Shown one piece after another: positions 35,853-46,196 of a stretch of 64,000 nt of DNA (position 1 is the stretch's first letter; every line of letters begins with the position of its first letter). A model generated the notes under the pieces. That model made no database searches, had not been told where the DNA came from, and saw only the letters and a program-made list of their open reading frames with translations. The stretch is from Boletus sp. NGJ. Lineage: Eukaryota > Basidiomycota > Agaricomycetes > Boletales > Boletaceae. Position numbers and translations under genes: made by a program. The stretch lies in the NCBI GenBank assembly GCA_019096195.1, contig JAGTXK010000041.1, positions 42,119 through 106,118 of the forward strand, read 5' to 3'.

Positions 35853-36827
35853 ACAATGACAAAGGTGCAAACATTGAGGGAGCTGCAGCTTGGTCAGTTT
35901 TTGACACTTTTATTGCTCAAAAGGTATGTATTGTTTGTTGACAATTTAAATTGTATTGAATTATTCTATTTAGCAAAATATTAACTTGAAGGACTTCACA
36001 AATCATGGCTGGAAGTATTTTGAGCAAATGAAGGAGCTTTACCCTGAGGGTCATGTGACTAGTTCCCATGTGTTTGAAGGAGGGGCTACACTGCCCCAAA
36101 TTGTCAAGCCTGATGAAGACCAGGACACCACCTTAGTTGTACCACCCTCCCTTCCAGCCATTAGTTCCTTCAATATCAGTTCAGCCCTGGTGCTGGATCA
36201 GCAACTCATTGTCAATGCCATTCAAGTTACATCAACTGCCACTCCCACTACTGGTTCCTTCGGTGTACCTTCATTCCCTTCAACCAACTGCTTCTCTCCT
36301 CTGAGTCAATCATCTAACAAGCACATACTATTTTTGTTGTCACCAGACAAAACTGACGAATCTCTTCTTTTTTCCCTAGCATATCCACCCATTTCTATGG
36401 CAAGCACATCCTCCATTGCCAACATACACCATTGCACTAAGTGCAGCTGCACATCTGCCAGTCCAAGCGTCACAGGTGGGCAAAAAAGCATGATGGGCAA
36501 AAATATGACATCCAAAAATATGACAACAATCACCCTGCAGCAAGTTGATTCTTCCATCTGCCATCTCAGTAACTCGATCAGCAGTTCATTTGTAGATCCA
36601 TTGAAAAGTGTTGGGGAAGTGCCTGCTATGCTTGGTGACAAGTTGCCCGCCATGCACAAGAATTTCATATTTGTTCATCTTTCAGACACTAAGAATGCCC
36701 CTGCCACTGTACTACTTTCCCATATGCCAGACAATGATTCTCATGTAGTATACATGTATATTGCTACTTTGTATGAGGTCCACCACCCTGCTTCAAGTTC
36801 AAAGTGATTGTTAGCAATTTGTTGTGC

Positions 36828-38304
36828 TATACACTACAACATACTGTTGTTTTTTTACTTGTTATTTGTATGTATGACCCAAACAAAACAATCCATTGTG
36901 AATAACTACAAATACATGCTATCAAACTCATCTGATAAAACCTCATCATCAGATAGATCACTTTTATATGCACAAATAAGAGCTTGATAATCCTCCTACA
37001 TGTGCTGTGCAATGCAGTCACACATGATGCTTGTCTTGCTGTGATCTGAGTTCCTATCATCTGCCCCCAACATGTCAGTGACTCTATTTCCCTGAGCATT
37101 AAAATCCCCCTCATTCTCCAGATCTTCATCATTATCTGAGTCATCCATATCTGAAAGGTTGTTGAGAGATTTGTGGGTGAGAATTAAATTGTGGAGACAA
37201 GCCAAAGTGGTGGGTAAACAGGCTTGTGTGTTGAGATCATATTTGATTGATAGAAGTAGATCTGGAAATGTCACTTTAAAATACCAAAGCTGTGTTTGAT
37301 GATATTGTGTGCCATCACATGTCAGAGATTAAACAGTTCTTCTTGATTTTGTGGGCTAGAACAAAATAATTAATAGGGTAGACTGGATGGTGAATGAGTA
37401 TATCACATACCATATGTTTGCATGACCCCATTCAGCAAGGTGATAATGAACACCTCAATAAGGAACAAGCAGCTGAGGCAATAGTGGATAACCAGCATCA
37501 ACAAGTAGAATTTGCCATGTGGGATATAGAAGATTTTGATATAGTGTAGTTGTATACGTGTGCATCCATAGCTGACCCCTTCTAACCTGACATTATATAT
37601 GTAAATTTGAGGTTGAAGTCACAGGTAAAAAGAATGTTCTGTGGGAGGAAACCCTTTCAGTTTTGATATTGTCCTTGTAATTGGGCTGGTGGTGTGACAG
37701 GGATATGACTCCCATCAATAGCTCCAATGGCGTCTTGAAAATAAGGAAAGAATTTTGGATTGTTCTTGATCTTTGATGGGATGAGGTCATATGACAGAAG
37801 GGGGCTGGACATATGTGCAATAGTACGATGCACTTGAGAAGATATGCACCATCTTTTTTAAATATCTATATACAGATGAGCTAGTCATGTCAAAATGAAA
37901 ATTTTTACTTACTAAGAAATGTTGCTATTCGAGCATTGGAAACACTTTCCAATGTGGCATGTTGTCAATTCAGTGACACACGTATACAAGAATATCACAA
38001 GTTGTTCTTCTAATGTGACATATTTGGAATCTGTGTGACTCATCAAGCATAGTTCAGTGATGATCTTGCAAAATACTTCCTTGTGAACCTCAAGTTCTGA
38101 CTGGATGTGTTCAGGATGGCTGCAGAGAAGTTCCAGAACCCACTGATGGCCAGAAAGTGCAGAAGTATGGTATGGGATATGTTCTTGCTGAACTTCAAAT
38201 AGAATATCATGAAGTGTGATCAGAAGGACATCAATAAGCTTTAGGATGCTCACAATGAGCTGTTTCCAGAATTCAAAGAAACTAGTAGGTGATATTGTCA
38301 ACAT
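36828..38304 (-). pseudogene. PIF/Harbinger DDE transposase, degenerate
   Basis: Starts around 38304. The N-terminal helical part has YHTSALSGHQWVLELLCSHP, SKYVTLEEQLVIFLYTCVT and HIGKCFQCSNSNIS, the pattern of fungal HARBI1-type proteins. After an intron the first catalytic region reads FFPYFQDAIGAIDGSHIPV (37680-37760). Further on GSAMDAHVYN, HGKFYL and PLLPQLLVPY mark the second catalytic region, across stops and frame changes. An acidic C-terminal stretch ends near 36830. Multiple stops make it a pseudogene. It is convergent with the Myb/SANT gene. Confidence 0.7.
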
Positions 38305-38354
38305 CAGTGTACATAGATACCTTATTCTGCTATCCTGACTTTGTGCTCCATTTA

Positions 38355-38460
38355 GGTTTAGTCTCCACTACAAAGATGGAAGAGGATGCTGTAGTTTCTG
38401 CCATAGGTCAAATAAAATCAAATATAGACATTGTTAACAGATGCATTGCTAAACAAGCTC
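38355..38460 (-). repeat. Repeat copy B, inverted relative to A and C
   Basis: On the plus strand it reads TTTAGTCTCCACTACAAAGATGG onward, which matches the reverse complement of 38461-38579. B and C thus form a head-to-head hairpin centred near 38460 (AGCTCTAATAGAGTC). Confidence 0.6.
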
Positions 38461-38579
38461 TAATAGAGTCCCTTTTGGTAATCCAAATGTTAGCAATATT
38501 TTTGATTGACTTTATTTGGTCTATTGCAGATGCTACAGCTTCGTGTTCCATTTTTGTAGTGGAGACTGAATCTAAAATG
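38461..38579 (+). repeat. Repeat copy C, direct copy of A
   Basis: TAATAGAGTCCC to GAGACTGAATC aligns with 31945-32062. Differences are largely transitions. The minus strand of A and C and the plus strand of B can all be read as the same short peptide pattern (TTKMExxAVxSAIxQIKS), so the unit may derive from a coding exon. Confidence 0.65.
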
Positions 38580-38599
38580 TCTGTGCAAAATGAAATCTA

Positions 38600-39539
38600 T
38601 CTGTAGGACTCCCATCACAACAATTGCAAAACTGCAATAATACTAAACAGCTTGTAGAGATAGTGACACACTATTATAAACCAATATCATGTCATCTACA
38701 AGTGCATCTGTGTGACATATCAGAGTGATGAGAGTAATATACACCAATATCATATTGTCTGCAATGGCATTCATGTTAGAGCTCTGAAAAACTATGATTC
38801 GAGTGTTCAACATATTTTGAACTCAGATGCTGTTGAGAGTGGTTTTAGACACCAGTTAAAAACCAGTTTTTGACATTGTTGGCAATAGAGATATTTTTAC
38901 ACTATAGAAAGCTAAAAAACCAATCGAAGGGTTCCACTGGTTGTGCAGCAGCTTTGATAGATGAACTGGAAGTCTTTGAAGATCTTTCCACTAGTGCTGG
39001 CTAATGGAATGAGGTAGTGGATATAGAATGAAAGCATGGTGGCTAGTATTGCTGCAGCTTCAAGCTGAATTTTTTTATCTTATCCATTTCATTATGGACC
39101 TCTATATATTATAAATAGAAATATGGCTTCTGGTGACAGCTATTAGATAAAAAAAGAATTATATAAATTGGACCAGCCAATTAGGAGTTATTCTCTTTAA
39201 GCTATTCTTCAGCTTCAATGAAGCCAATGCTTAACCCTAATGCTCTTTTGAACTTAATACATTAATGGCTGAATCAATTCATGAACTTCTTTTTCTATCT
39301 AATAAGTTTGATAGTAGGCTACATTTCATTCACTAGAAGCATCACAGTCCATAAAGAAATGGGCATGCCAGACAAAAAAGCTGATATTAAAGCTGCAAAG
39401 GTCAGAAGCTGAGCTGAGACAACACTAACATTGGTGGCTGGGACAAGAACTCAGTTATCGTGTGGTACAATGAACTGAGGGGAGTAACACTTAATAGGTA
39501 CTCTATATATGCATGTCAGGAAAGGAGAACATATATCAG
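38600..39539. other. No gene seen; degenerate AT-rich repeat DNA
   Basis: Short imperfect tandem units (CCAATATCAT...) occur near 38680-38760. Several reading frames are broken by stops; no family was recognised. Confidence 0.35.
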
Positions 39540-40360
39540 TAAATACAGGATTTTCATCATAGTGCTCATAGTGCCATAGTGGTTTCATAGTAGTTATAGT
39601 AGTTTCATAGATAACTCACAGTGTTCATAGTGTTCATAGTATCATAGTATTGAAAGTACATTCATAGTAGTCATAGTCATGGTAGTAATTTTAAGCTAAT
39701 CCTAATCCTAATCCTATTTTCTAATCCTAAATCAAAAATATACAAAAAGTGTAGTCAAAGGTGTAGGAAAGAGTGTAGTACAGTATAGCAAAAATGCGCA
39801 CCAAATGTAGCAAAAGTGTAGCAAACAAAGTGTAGTAAAAAAAGCAAACAAAAGTGTAGCAGAGTGTAGTACAGTGTAGCAAACAAAGTGTACCAAAAGT
39901 ATATCAAAATTGCGCACCAAAGTGTAGTAAAAGTGTAGTCATAATGTGTACCAAAAGTGTAAACCTACACTCAAAAAAAAATTATACAAGTCCATTTTCC
40001 TACACTCAGTGTTAAAAAAGCAGACATTGTTTTGCCAATGTTTGTGCCACCATTCTTATATTAACAAGCCAGACTTCAAAAACTTTCCCACATCCTTTTG
40101 TTTCTCAATTTTATCCTTCTCTACTCATTACATGAAGTCAACACTTTACTTTGTAAATCATTAGGATTAGGATTAGGATTGGGATTGGGATTGGGATTGG
40201 GATTGGGATTGGGATTAGGATTAATAGAATTAATATTTGATTGAATTTTGAATTAGAATTGGCTTGAAATTGGATTAGAATTAGGATTTCTAAGCCACTA
40301 TGTATATTATGGCATCACTATGACCACTATGGAAGTACTACTGTATTACTATGAAATTCA
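39540..40360. repeat. Mirror-symmetric minisatellite block with telomere-like hexamers
   Basis: From the left: TTCATAGTG/TCATAGTAG repeats (39555-39685), a CTAATC hexamer run (39696-39732), then GTGTAGTAAA/GTGTAGCAAA repeats (39750-39960). From the right, on the opposite strand: CACTATG-type repeats (40293-40355) and a TTAGGA/TTGGGA hexamer run (40161-40220). The outer layers are therefore inverted copies around a unique centre at about 39975-40150. No coding potential. Confidence 0.7.
40161..40220 (+). repeat. Hexamer array: TTAGGA x3, TTGGGA x6, TTAGGA x1
   Basis: Ten perfect 6 bp units. Many basidiomycete telomeres are TTAGGG, so this is telomere-like but not the canonical unit. The left counterpart (39696-39732) is on the other strand. 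Confidence 0.9.
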
Positions 40361-40419
40361 AATCAGGCTAATGGTTTGTATCTTAGAACTTCATGCCTTG
40401 ACTCAAAGATTATATCCTA

Positions 40420-41066
40420 GCATGCATTCAGGAACTTGCTTACAATGGGGATGAATATGATTTCATAGATAAAGATCAAGACTGCATTGTCTTTGAAAAC
40501 AAGATTTACAACCATCCTCTATTACATGTCAACTACACTATTACGATCTCTGGTGTGATCAAGACATGGTAAATCCTCTGTCTTATGCAGATATCATGGT
40601 CCTCTCATAAGAGGACAAGTGTGCACATCCATACTGGTATGTGTGAGTGATCAAGATTTTCCATGTCATGGTCCAGCATCAAAAGGACCAGTACTCACAC
40701 TTTAAGAAGCCCACACAAATGGATGTCCTTTTTATCTGGTGGTTTCAAACACACTCAAATTATCTTGCCAGATGGGATGTGAAAAGATTGTACCATCTCC
40801 AGTTCTTTGAAAAAGATCACTTGGCTGATGTATTTGGTTTCATTGATCCAGATTTGGTTGTCCGAGGGGTCCATCTTATTCTGGGTTTTGGCTACAGTGA
40901 GACCAACAACTACCTTGATTAGAGCTTTGTCTGTCAAGGAGACAGTGAGTCAAATACTGACTAGCACTATTTCTATGTCAATATGTGGATTTTCTCAATC
41001 TTTCTGTATTTCTGAGTAAGCTAAACATATGATTACTATGACTAGATTTGTTGATCAAGATATGTT
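40420..41066 (+). pseudogene. Plavaka-like transposase C-terminal region, part 1
   Basis: The plus strand reads ENKIYNHPLLHVNYT, then, after frame changes and stops, HPYWYV, KIFHVMVQH, KDQYSHFKKPTQMDVLFIWW, DVKRLYHLQFF, DVFGFIDPDLVVRGVHLI, FYVNMW and, across a probable intron, FVDQDMFM. This order matches what I recall as the conserved C-terminal block of the Plavaka-type (CACTA-related) transposase ORFs abundant in Agaricomycetes. The frame is cut at DMFM by the outer chromovirus and resumes beyond its right end at 54992. Confidence 0.6.
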
Positions 41067-41071
41067 CATGC

Positions 41072-41621
41072 TGTTATAACTACCTCAGGTAGGGGTGGGT
41101 GTGAACTTGGATAGGTCAAGTAGTAATTAGCTACTGGGGTATGGAGTAGTAACTGGGCTACAAGACAAGGAATCCTTGGAGTAGGGTCAAGGATTCAATG
41201 ACAAGGGTCTTCCTAGTCATAGGGTTGAGGGTTCAGTGATAAGGATCTTTTTGGTTGCAGTTATGAGTTTACCTACAGTATATAGACAAAGTCATGATGA
41301 TGATGAAGTATTCACTTATAAGTAGCACAATGACTTATAGAGATCTGGAAGGACAATGATGGGAGTTCACCAAGTAGGTGTAAATTGTGGAGGTTGTACA
41401 TAAGTGACATGAGGTTTATGTAGATACTGAGCATGGAATAGGGATTAGTAAGCTGTGCACATGACAAATCCTATGGAAGGAAGAGGAAGAGGAAGGGGTT
41501 CTTGTGTAAGTGGTGCTAAAAGTACATGATATGGAAAGTAAGTGTAATCACATGGAGTCTCCCTATGTGATGAAGAACAAGATGGATGAAGGATAAAAGG
41601 AAAAAGGGGAGGATTGTAAGA
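41072..41621 (-). repeat. Left (3') LTR of the outer chromovirus
   Basis: It aligns with 54506-54991. Shared blocks include CTTATAGAGATCTGG, ACAATGATGGGAGTTCACC and GGGGAGGATTGTAA. It contains two copies of a 38 bp internal unit (CAAGG-TTCA...CAAGGGTCTT) against three in the right LTR, and about 90 bp near the outer end that the right copy lacks. The inner end is TAAGA against TAACA in the partner. Confidence 0.7.
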
Positions 41622-41762
41622 TTACCCCTTGGTTATGTGTGAAGTCCCACTAAGTGATTAGTCCAGACTCCTGATCCACAAGGGGAGCCACATATGTTGC
41701 TTATGGCAGCACTGTTGAAGACATTGGTGTATTTGTACAAATCAGGTTCCCTCAGGTTATGG

Positions 41763-42834
41763 CTAGAAGGAGAATGATGGAGGGGTCATGGTGGCAGTAC
41801 ATGTTGAAGAGAATGAGGGGATGATGAAGTGTGACTGAATGCAGGTGAATAAGAGAATGGGATGGCAGATTGATATAATGACAGAGGAAGCATCAGGCTT
41901 GCATATGTTCCAGTCCCCAATGGAGGCAGTTAAGACACTGGTAGCCAGGGCAGTTGACACAGACATGCCCCAGATGGCAACACTCAAAACAGACCTCAGT
42001 GTAGTGGGAGTGAGAAGGGCTGAGGGCAGTGTTACCATTGTTGCCTGTCCAGTGGGCTTTCACATGGTGGATGAGCCTAAGCTTGTTATTATCTAGGGGA
42101 GAAGAGAATGTGGACAGGGTGGATGTTGTAGTAGGAAGAGGAGGAATTATGGGGAGGAAACAACTGGCTAACTTGTGCATATACTAATCTAAATCATCAA
42201 GGAGCTCCACCACTCCAAGCTAGTGGAGGGTGTTATATAAGGCTGCCTCAAGCTCATTGCAGATGCCATGAAGGCACAACTGGATGAAGAAGAGGTGGAT
42301 GTTGATGGTGGTACAGTTGGCAATGACTCCGAGATTGGTGCATTGGAGGTATGCCTTATAGAGGGAGTAGAGAGGTGAGGCATAGTTGAGGTGGGTGCTA
42401 AGGGCTAATGCTATACATGGACTCTTCAGGTTGGCAATCAGGCAGGTGACCTCTTCAAGGTCAGAGAAGTCATTGCAGAGCAGGAATGCATAGATTGATA
42501 TATCTACCAAGATGATGGGTTGTGGGGTTGAGGTTATAGAGACTGGAGTTGGTGCACAAGGTAGGCCAGGTGGGCTATGGAGAGCAGATGTGAAAGGAGA
42601 ACTGGTGTGAGAGTTGTTGTTAAGAGGGGTTGTAGAATGGAAGAGTGATGAAGGAGAGGACATAGTAAGAGATTCAAAACTAAGATTAGATATCAATGGT
42701 AGAAGATTTGCAGAGGAATATGATGGGGAGGTTGGGATGGAGGCATTAATGTTGTTCACAACAGTTGTGGAGGGATAGGTCATTGTCATTGTTTGGGAGA
42801 GAGAGATGCGGGGGAAAATGTCTTTGGATTTCAT
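41763..42834 (-). pseudogene. Extra ORFs downstream of the chromodomain, the second with a CCHC zinc knuckle
   Basis: An intact open frame of 204 codons (42834-42220) begins MKSKDIFPRIS, has a Ser/Thr/Pro-rich middle and a hydrophobic-helical C terminus with two YK/YN-type segments. Separated by 40 bp, a second stretch (42180-41763) encodes CFECCHLGHVCVNC, a CX2CX4HX4C knuckle, and a second Cys/His cluster (CLNCLHWGLEH). Ordinary Ty3/Gypsy elements keep their zinc knuckle in gag, and this element also has one there. The function is unknown; possibly one split 3' ORF. Confidence 0.55.
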
Positions 42835-42839
42835 TTCTT

Positions 42840-45800
42840 ATATTCATTGAGGGTGGACTTGACATATTTCAAGTCCTGCTCAGAAATCCATGAGTCCTCT
42901 TTGGTGGAGTATCCCTTCCATTAGATTAGGAAGGAGTGATAAGATGGAGTGCTGCAATGGTGTAAGACCTTATCTATTTCGTATTCCTCTTCATCTGTGA
43001 TCAAATTGGGTGGTGGTTGTGTGAAATGCTTGCTGTATGTAGAGTTCTTATGGCAAGGGGTGAGAAGTAAAGCATGGAATATGGGATGGACCTTCTAGAT
43101 GGTGGGAAGGTGGAGTTTGTAGATGATGCAGGAGAGAACTTCTGTGATAGTAAAAGGGCTTTCTTGCATCACTGAGAACTTTGGGTCAGGAATGGAGCAT
43201 TTCAAGTTCCTAGCTTCTAGCCAGACTTGATCTCCTTTTTGGAATGGCATGAACCTGCAGCAAGTATGGGATGTCATGACTTGTCAGGCAAGTTCACGAG
43301 CTGCTAGAGCCTTGTCCCTTGCAGCAGAGAGTTTCTGAATATGCTTTTTTAGAGTGGGGATGGTGGAGTTGGGTATCACTGAGAGTAAGGGGCAAGGTTT
43401 GTACCCCATAAGGAGGAAGAAGAGTCATTGTCTGGTGACAGAATGGGGGTGGTGATTATGGATGGATTTGGCATGAGAGATCTTGGCCCAAGTAGTTGGT
43501 TTGTTTCCACAGAATATCCTAAGGTAGGTCTCAACCTTCTGGTTAACTCATTCTGTTTCACCATTAGATTGTGGGTGGTAGGTGGTAGAGAGGAAGAGGT
43601 CATATTTTAAGAGCTTTCTGAGTTGTTTGGTGGAGGTGGAGGCAAATTGGGGTCTGCAATCAGAGATAATCTTGTTGTACAAACCAAAGCAGAGGCAGAC
43701 CTTGTGGAAGAAAAGGGTGGCAATCCCTTCTGCTGTGACTGATTTTTTGATGGGGCAAAGGATTACAGTACCCCCCATGATTGACCATGATCAATAGGGA
43801 ATGAAAACCGGAAAGATTGGTGAGCAGGTTGCAAAAGATTTGCCAGAAGGGGAGAGAGGTAGTAGAGCAGATGGGGGTTAAGGGGGCATCATGGGGTGAG
43901 TGTTTACTTTGTTCTGCTGATAATGTAGAGTGGACAGTCAGTGATGTAAGCATGAATGTAGGAGGCCAGGCCATGCCACCAAAGCTCCACAGAGACAAGC
44001 TAATGGGTTTTGAGAAAGCTAGGGTGACTGGCTGAGTTATGGTCATGACATTGGTGAAGGACAGACTAACATAGGTTATCATCAGGGGAACATAGATGCA
44101 GTTACAGAAAGTGAGGACACCATTAATGTAGGACCAATCAGATATATGGGCATGGAGGAAGGTAGGGGCAGAGGTGTTGGTGGCTTGGAGGTGCTGGAGG
44201 ACAAGGGGGTTCATAGCAGAGGACATATAAATGAAAGAAGTGAGGGAGGTGTCAATCAAATTGATGAACAAAGAGGGAGGCAGGAGGGTAATGCTGGTGT
44301 TGTCAGCATCAATGGCAGAAATGAGGTCTGGATATTGAGAGAGTGCATTGGGGCCAGTGAGGAGACAACTGGGGACATGATTGATTTTGAGGTCAAAGTC
44401 CATGAGGTCAAGGAGCTAGCAAGCTTGGTGGTGGTTCAAGTTCTGTGGGGAATAGAAGTATACAAGGTTTTTGTGATCCATGAAGACTTGAATGGGAAAG
44501 GGGGAACCATGAAGGTAGTGATGCCACAACTTCAGGGCATGGATGACAGTGTGGAGTTTGTAGTCATAAATGTCATAATTACATTCTGTGGGGGAAAAGA
44601 ACTGTGAGAGGTAGGAGCAGGGGTGCCAGTCACCATTGGTGTCTGTCTGCAGGAGAATGGTGCCAGTGGCATATTTAGAGGCATCAGTTGTGATGGCAAA
44701 GGGAGCAGAGAAATCAGGAAGATGGAGAACTGGTTTCAATAGGAAGAGGTGTTTGAGAGGATTGAAGGCTTTCTGATAGTCAGATGTCCATGCCCATGGC
44801 TTGTTAAGCTTGGTAAGGTCAATCAGGGGATAGGCAATGGTTGAGTAGTCAGGGATGAACTGTTGGTAGAAATTGGTGAAGTTGAGGAAGGATCTGGTGA
44901 CCTTGGTAGAGGCTGGCCATTTGGCAACATTGTCAAGTTTGAAAGGGTCCATAGCCAATTGGTTGGGATGGACAATCATGCCAAGGTACTCAACTTCATT
45001 GGTGGTGAAGATGCATTTCTTGAGTTTTAGGTGGAGGTCTAACTTGGTGATGCATTGCAGGATGCACTTGGTCCACTCAGTGTGCATCACATTGTTGAGG
45101 GAGAAGATGAGCAGGTTGTTCATATAAATGATAAACCATCCTTCAGCAATCATATCATGGAAGGAATCATTCATGAACCATTGAAAGGTGGCTGGGGAGT
45201 TGCATAGGCCAAAGAACATGACAGTAGGTTTGTAGAGACTGCAATGGATGATGAAGGCAGCCTTCCATTGATGACCATCTTTAATGCATACATTGTTGTA
45301 CCTACAATGAATGTCAAACTTAGTGAAGGTCATGGTGCCTGTCAACTTGTCAATAAGATTAAATACAAGGAGAAGGGGATAAACATCACAAACAGTGTGT
45401 TCATTGATGTATTGGTAGTCTTGGCACAGATGGAGGTCTCCATTCTTCTTTTTGACAAAGAAGAAGGGAGAAGCTTGGAGGGAGTTAGATGGGCAAATCT
45501 TTCTGGTTTTGAGGTGTTTGTTCAAAATGTCTTTGGTGATCTTTTGTTCATGGGGAGAGAGAGGGTAGACTTTCCTGATCTTCAGGATAAAGGTCTCTTT
45601 GATGTTTATCTCATGGTCATATGGGTGTGATGGGGGAATGTGGTTGATTGCCTCCTTTGAGAAGATGGAGGCATAGTTGGCATAGGCTATGGGTAGGGTT
45701 GGTTTAGGTTTTATCTTTTTGGTAGCTTTGGCAAGTTTAGTGGCCACAGTGATCTTCCCTATCATTGCAGAGGCAATATACTTATACTGTTCTCTGATGA

Positions 45801-45875
45801 TTCAGTGCAAGACCTGGTTTCTGTTTGTGTTTAGGAGATATTATTTCTCATCAGTCACCTTTTGCAGAAAGCCAT
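42840..45875 (-). pseudogene. Outer chromovirus pol: RT, RNase H, integrase and chromodomain
   Basis: The RT to RNase H frame is open from about 45765 to 44416: HPYDHEINIKE, ASPFFFVKKKNGDLHLCQDY, then the catalytic box read as YMNN (45115-45126) instead of YxDD, YLGMIVHP, FAITTDASKYATGTILLQ and MDHKNLVYF. Upstream of Met 45765 a TGA interrupts the frame near 45809. Integrase pieces are at 44403-43370 (KIISDCRPQFAS, STTYHPQSNGETE), then FQKGDQVWLEARNLKCS (43200-43240) and a chromodomain (WKGYSTKEDSWISEQDLK, near 42850-42930) with a stop just before WKGY. Loss of both catalytic Asp residues and several stops mean it is dead. Confidence 0.8.
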
Positions 45876-46183
45876 TGAAAGGAAAAGTTATCAATGACAC
45901 CAAGAGTTGCCTGAGGACATGAGTCACAGTGTAGAATGACAATTCCGAGAATGTGTATCTACTACATAGTATGCTACTTATTTATACCTATGGGGTGTGA
46001 GCATGGACCAGCTTGAGGGCCGGTATGGAATGTGCTGGAAGATGATATAGTGTTCTAGGTGGTTCTATGGTATGTATGGTGTCATCGGCCTAGGTGTAAT
46101 CGTTAGCTAATGTGTAAGCGTTCATGGGATGTGCTTTAGCTAAGTGTTACAAGTATGTGCAAAGATAAAGGGAAAATGTTTCA
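45876..46183 (-). repeat. Left (3') LTR of the inner chromovirus, 308 bp
   Basis: Aligned without gaps to 52026-52333. I count 24 differences, 23 of them transitions. Confidence 0.9.
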
Positions 46184-46196
46184 TCACCCCCTTTTT
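46184..46196 (-). other. Polypurine tract of the inner chromovirus
   Basis: AAAAAGGGGGTGA on the minus strand immediately before the 3' LTR, the expected plus-strand priming site. Confidence 0.7.

Larger units (their letters stand above)
32203..36807 (+). pseudogene. Myb/SANT-like DNA-binding protein of the Harbinger-type element, split by a hAT
   Basis: Exon 32203-32418 encodes ARWTDHEINGLVCYLHDHRS, a Myb/SANT-like start, and ends SKYGQ. A 50 bp intron leads to 32469-32534 (ending SGVHWDND). A hAT with target duplications then intervenes, and coding resumes in the same frame at 35861-35923 (KGANIEGAAAWSVFDTFIAQ), then, after a 50 bp intron, 35974-36807. The C terminus is Ser/Thr-rich and ends at TGA 36807. 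The four coding segments add up to 391 codons plus stop with no other disablement, so the hAT is the only obvious lesion. In related elements this protein binds element ends and helps the transposase. Confidence 0.7.
32063..38354. mobile_element. PIF/Harbinger-like element (Myb/SANT gene plus DDE transposase), interrupted by hAT
   Basis: PIF/Harbinger elements characteristically carry two genes, a Myb-like DNA-binding protein and a DDE transposase. Both are present here in convergent orientation (32203-36807 plus and 36828-38304 minus). The limits given are those of the flanking repeat copies, not proven termini; typical short inverted ends with a 3 bp target duplication were not recognised. 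A 3318 bp hAT lies inside. Confidence 0.55.

Noticed and set aside
39540-40360. CRISPR-like or true chromosome-end telomere
   Set aside because: The repeats are short, contiguous and degenerate with no unique spacers, and sequence with gene remnants continues on both sides; the unit is also not canonical TTAGGG.
42220-42834. Independent host gene
   Set aside because: It lies between the chromodomain and the 3' LTR of the outer element on the same strand, so it is treated as part of the element.
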